The notes beneath the pieces are model-generated. The model was not told the origin of the DNA and ran no database searches. It was given only the letters and a program-made list of their open reading frames with translations. The translations under genes were made by a program, and so were the position numbers. Below are positions 61,551-64,000 of a stretch of 64,000 bases of DNA, piece by piece. Origin of the DNA: Microcyclospora pomicola. Lineage: Eukaryota; Ascomycota; Dothideomycetes; Capnodiales. How positions within the stretch are numbered: the stretch's first letter is position 1; every line of letters begins with the position of its first letter. Location of the stretch: NCBI GenBank assembly GCA_002786065.1, contig NHNY01000015.1, positions 186,001-250,000 of the forward strand, in the 5' to 3' direction.

Positions 61551-63155
61551 ATGTTTCGCTCCACCCTCTCTTTCTTCTCTCCTCTTGCTTCTACTACCAC
61601 CGCCACTTTCTTGCGCCAATCTACACCTGCTCTCACCACAATCCGAAGAATGTCGTCCCTCAGCGTCGAGCTCACAGCGCCCAATGGCAAGAAATACACA
61701 CAACCCACTGGTCTGTTCATCAACAATGAATGGGTCGCAGGGAGTAAAGGGGAGAAGATTACCAGTATCAACCCTACAGACGAAACTGAGATTGTCTCTG
61801 TACATGCTGCAGAAGTAGAGGATGTCGACAAAGCAGTGGCTGCTGCCCGCGCAGCGTTCAAAGGCCCGTGGAGAGACATGGCGAGCACGGAACGAGGTGA
61901 TCGGCTATATAAGCTGAGCGCATTGGTAGAGGCAAACAAAGAGGTACTTGCGACCATCGAGACGTGGGACAACGGCAAGCCGTACTCTGTCGCTTTGAGC
62001 GAAGATCTGGCTGAGGTCTCGGGCTGCTTGAAGTATTACGCCGGATACGCAGACAAGATTCACGGGCAGGTCATCGACACAACTGCAGCCAAGCTGGCAT
62101 ATACGATTCGAGAGCCCATTGGTGTGTGCGGTCAGATCATTCCTTGGAACTACCCGCTAGCAATGGCAGCTTGGAAACTCGGTCCCGCGCTTGCAGCTGG
62201 TAACACTGTGGTCATCAAAGCTGCTGAGCAGACGCCATTGTCTATTCTGGTATTTGGCAATCTGATCAAGGAAGCTGGCTTCCCACCAGGTGTGGTCAAC
62301 ATCCTGAACGGCCACGGTCGGATTGCTGGTGCAGCCATCGCTCAACATCCGGGCATCGACAAGATTGCGTTCACAGGTTCTACCGCGACAGGTCGTGAGA
62401 TTATGAAACAGGCCGCAGTGAACCTCAAGAATATCACACTCGAAACCGGCGGCAAATCGCCTCTCCTTGTGTTTGACGATGCAGACCTCGACCAAGCCGT
62501 GAAATGGTCCCATCTCGGCATCATGTCGAACATGGGCCAGATCTGCACCGCCACATCCCGTATCCTCGTCCAAGAAGGCATCTACGACCAATTCATTGAA
62601 GCCTTCAAGAAACAAGTGACGTCGACCTCGAAGATCGGTGATCCGTTCTCCGATGAAACCTTCCAAGGCCCGCAAGTGACCAAAGCACAATACGAGCGCG
62701 TTCTGTCCTACATCGAGACCGGCAAGAGCGAAGGCGCCACCCTCGCGCTCGGCGGCGAGGCCTACAAGAACGTCGGGGCCGGCAAAGGCTTCTTCGTGTC
62801 GCCGACCGTGTTCACCAACGTCAACAGCTCGATGCGCGTCTTCCGCGAGGAGGTCTTCGGTCCCTTTGTCGTTATTGTGAGCTTCAAGACGGAGGAGGAA
62901 GCCGTCGAGAAAGCCAACGACACGACTTACGGGCTGGGATCCGCCGTCTTCACCAAGGACATCGTCAAGGCGCATCGGATCGCGCGCAACATCGAGGCGG
63001 GCATGGTGTGGATCAACTCCAGCCAGGACTCGGACTTCCGGATTCCCTTTGGCGGCGTCAAGCAGAGCGGAATCGGGCGCGAGCTCGGCGAAGCTGGTCT
63101 TGATGCATACACGAATAAGAAGGCCGTGCATGTGAACCTAGGCACTTGGCTATAG
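61551..63155 (+). CDS. NAD(P)+-dependent aldehyde dehydrogenase (class 1/2)
   Basis: Oxidises aldehydes such as acetaldehyde to acids; 534 aa from the ATG at 61551, or 501 aa from the ATG at 61650 (MSSLSVELTA). The first 33 residues are Ser/Thr/Arg-rich without acids and look like a mitochondrial presequence, so two products with different locations are possible. The family marks are IIPWNYPLAMAAWKLGPAL, FTGSTATGREIM, LETGGKSP with the general-base Glu, GQICTATSR with the catalytic Cys, and EEVFGPFVVI. The 501-aa form matches the usual length of fungal ALDH, including the airborne allergens of Cladosporium and Alternaria. The 5' frame is open upstream of 61551, but only from a non-ATG codon. 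Confidence 0.95.
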   Translation: MFRSTLSFFSPLASTTTATFLRQSTPALTTIRRMSSLSVELTAPNGKKYTQPTGLFINNEWVAGSKGEKITSINPTDETEIVSVHAAEVEDVDKAVAAARAAFKGPWRDMASTERGDRLYKLSALVEANKEVLATIETWDNGKPYSVALSEDLAEVSGCLKYYAGYADKIHGQVIDTTAAKLAYTIREPIGVCGQIIPWNYPLAMAAWKLGPALAAGNTVVIKAAEQTPLSILVFGNLIKEAGFPPGVVNILNGHGRIAGAAIAQHPGIDKIAFTGSTATGREIMKQAAVNLKNITLETGGKSPLLVFDDADLDQAVKWSHLGIMSNMGQICTATSRILVQEGIYDQFIEAFKKQVTSTSKIGDPFSDETFQGPQVTKAQYERVLSYIETGKSEGATLALGGEAYKNVGAGKGFFVSPTVFTNVNSSMRVFREEVFGPFVVIVSFKTEEEAVEKANDTTYGLGSAVFTKDIVKAHRIARNIEAGMVWINSSQDSDFRIPFGGVKQSGIGRELGEAGLDAYTNKKAVHVNLGTWL

Positions 63156-63282
63156 AGAGTCCAATGTGTGGTAAATCTAAGATATATAGTCGATGATGAT
63201 CTAGCGTCTTCTGATGTGTATGATTTGCGTTTTCTACCCTTCGTCTGTCCTACAATCCAACTACCAGACCACCTTCGCCCAA

Positions 63283-64000
63283 CTACAATTTCGCTTCCCT
63301 CGGCTCGCTCTCCACATCTCGAAACCGCCGGAACCACATCACGCTCTCAGGATTACTGATCGTCGCGCTCGGCACCACGTCCTTGCCGCTAATGACCTTC
63401 TTGACCGGCGTCTCGACCTTCTTCCCATTGATCGTGACGGGGATCTCAGGCACCTGCAGCACGAACCGCGGCACATGGCGCGCGCTCAGCCCGTCGCGCA
63501 CCGCCTGCTTGACCGTTGCCCGCAGCGCTGGGGTCAGCGTGTGCGGGGCGGTCATGACGAGGAACAGGAACACCTGCTCGTCGGCGTCGTGCGGCCGTCG
63601 GCGTCCGACGCACAGCGAGTTGCTGATGTAGCGGTTCAGCGGCGCGGCTTCCACGATGGCGTAGATCTCGCCGGAGCCGAAGCGGATGCCGGACGGGTCT
63701 GGAGTGGAATGTGTCAGTCTTAAAGGGGAATGTCGTTGCGGCAGATGTTGTGAGGGAGCTGGGGAAAGGGGAAAGGGGAGGTGCTTACTCAGGACCCCGT
63801 CACTCCGGCCACTCATTATATATCCGCCTGTACGTGGATTACGCGCCAGCCAGTCATGCTGTGCCCAGACGTCGATGTGCGTGAAACGCGAGAAGTAGCT
63901 GTCGCGGTAGATGTGGCCGCCGTCGTCGCCCCAGAAGAAACACGGCATGGAGGGGAAGGGCCGGCGCAGGATCATCTCCCCTGCTTCGCTGGTGCCCATG
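63283..64000 (-). CDS. Acetoacetyl-CoA synthetase, C-terminal part (cut by window edge)
   Basis: AMP-forming ligase that activates acetoacetate in the cytosol. Only the C-terminal part is inside the window: 64000-63789 and 63698-63283, joined over a 90-bp intron (GTAAGC donor, TCCAG acceptor) that rebuilds DGVLNPSGIRFGSGEIYAIVE, a segment typical of this family. Also seen are MILRRPFPSMPCFFWGDD before the hinge, and PEIPVTINGKKVETPVKKVI with the catalytic Lys near the end. The gene continues beyond base 64000. It is convergent with the aldehyde dehydrogenase, 127 bp apart. Confidence 0.92.
   Translation of the reverse strand, partial: MGTSEAGEMILRRPFPSMPCFFWGDDGGHIYRDSYFSRFTHIDVWAQHDWLARNPRTGGYIMSGRSDGVLSKHLPFPLSPAPSQHLPQRHSPLRLTHSTPDPSGIRFGSGEIYAIVEAAPLNRYISNSLCVGRRRPHDADEQVFLFLVMTAPHTLTPALRATVKQAVRDGLSARHVPRFVLQVPEIPVTINGKKVETPVKKVISGKDVVPSATISNPESVMWFRRFRDVESEPREAKL

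Noticed and set aside
1-64000. Retroelements, DNA transposons, CRISPR arrays, telomeric repeats
   Set aside because: No long terminal repeats, reverse transcriptase, integrase or transposase motifs, spaced direct repeats or TTAGGG arrays were seen on reading both strands.

Overview
The window reads as nuclear DNA of a filamentous ascomycete (Pezizomycotina). The grounds are dense genes on both strands, short GT-AG introns (mostly 50-145 bp) with CTAAC/CTGAC-like branch sites, and a typical fungal gene set (PNG1, UTP4, SAM37, PDX1, an AP180-type coat protein, an FNT nitrite transporter, a Caj1/Djp1-type J protein). A Dothideomycete is my impression only; the species cannot be told from the sequence. 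I see no tRNA or rRNA gene, transposon, CRISPR array or prophage. Twenty-four complete genes and one edge-truncated gene are supported. Exon structures were worked out by hand from reading frame, splice sites and family conservation.

Layout. 0.6-5.5 kb: FHA-like/protein kinase gene (+), alpha/beta hydrolase (-), unknown protein with 18-residue repeats (-). 6.2-10.8 kb: long disordered/coiled-coil protein (-), divergent from DNA polymerase kappa (+). 10.8-15.6 kb: ACSF3-like acyl/malonyl-CoA synthetase (-), divergent from a J-domain protein (+). 16.4-23 kb: MFS carrier (+), sulfotransferase-like protein (+), PBDC1/Ypl225w homologue (-), formate/nitrite transporter (+). 23.4-27.9 kb: pyruvate dehydrogenase protein X (-), divergent from a TMEM223-like mitochondrial membrane protein (+), then a GNAT acetyltransferase (-). 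27.9-34.2 kb: a 6.3-kb gene-poor stretch ending in a pyrimidine-rich promoter and a probably long, spliced leader of a G1 cyclin. 34.2-43.2 kb: G1 cyclin, UTP4, peptide:N-glycanase (all +). 43.2-44.9 kb: diverged tandem duplications and microsatellites. 44.9-55.4 kb: mitochondrial AspRS (-), AP180/CALM-type adaptor (+), mitochondrial IleRS (-) divergent from Sam37 (+). 56-64 kb: sugar transporter (+), WD-repeat protein (-), aldehyde dehydrogenase (+), and the C-terminal part of acetoacetyl-CoA synthetase (-), cut by the window edge.

There is no obvious single-purpose cluster. About eight genes encode proete products that act, or probably act, in mitochondria: ACSF3-like synthetase, PDX1, TMEM223-like protein, AspRS, IleRS, Sam37, probably ALDH, and less surely the J protein. 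Two pairs are head to head over short intergenic spaces (261 bp and 181 bp), which suggests shared bidirectional promoters. The least explained parts are the 27.9-34.2 kb region, a perfect 16-bp hairpin at a predicted splice acceptor of the FHA-kinase gene, and the repeat-rich convergent intergenic region at 43.2-44.9 kb.
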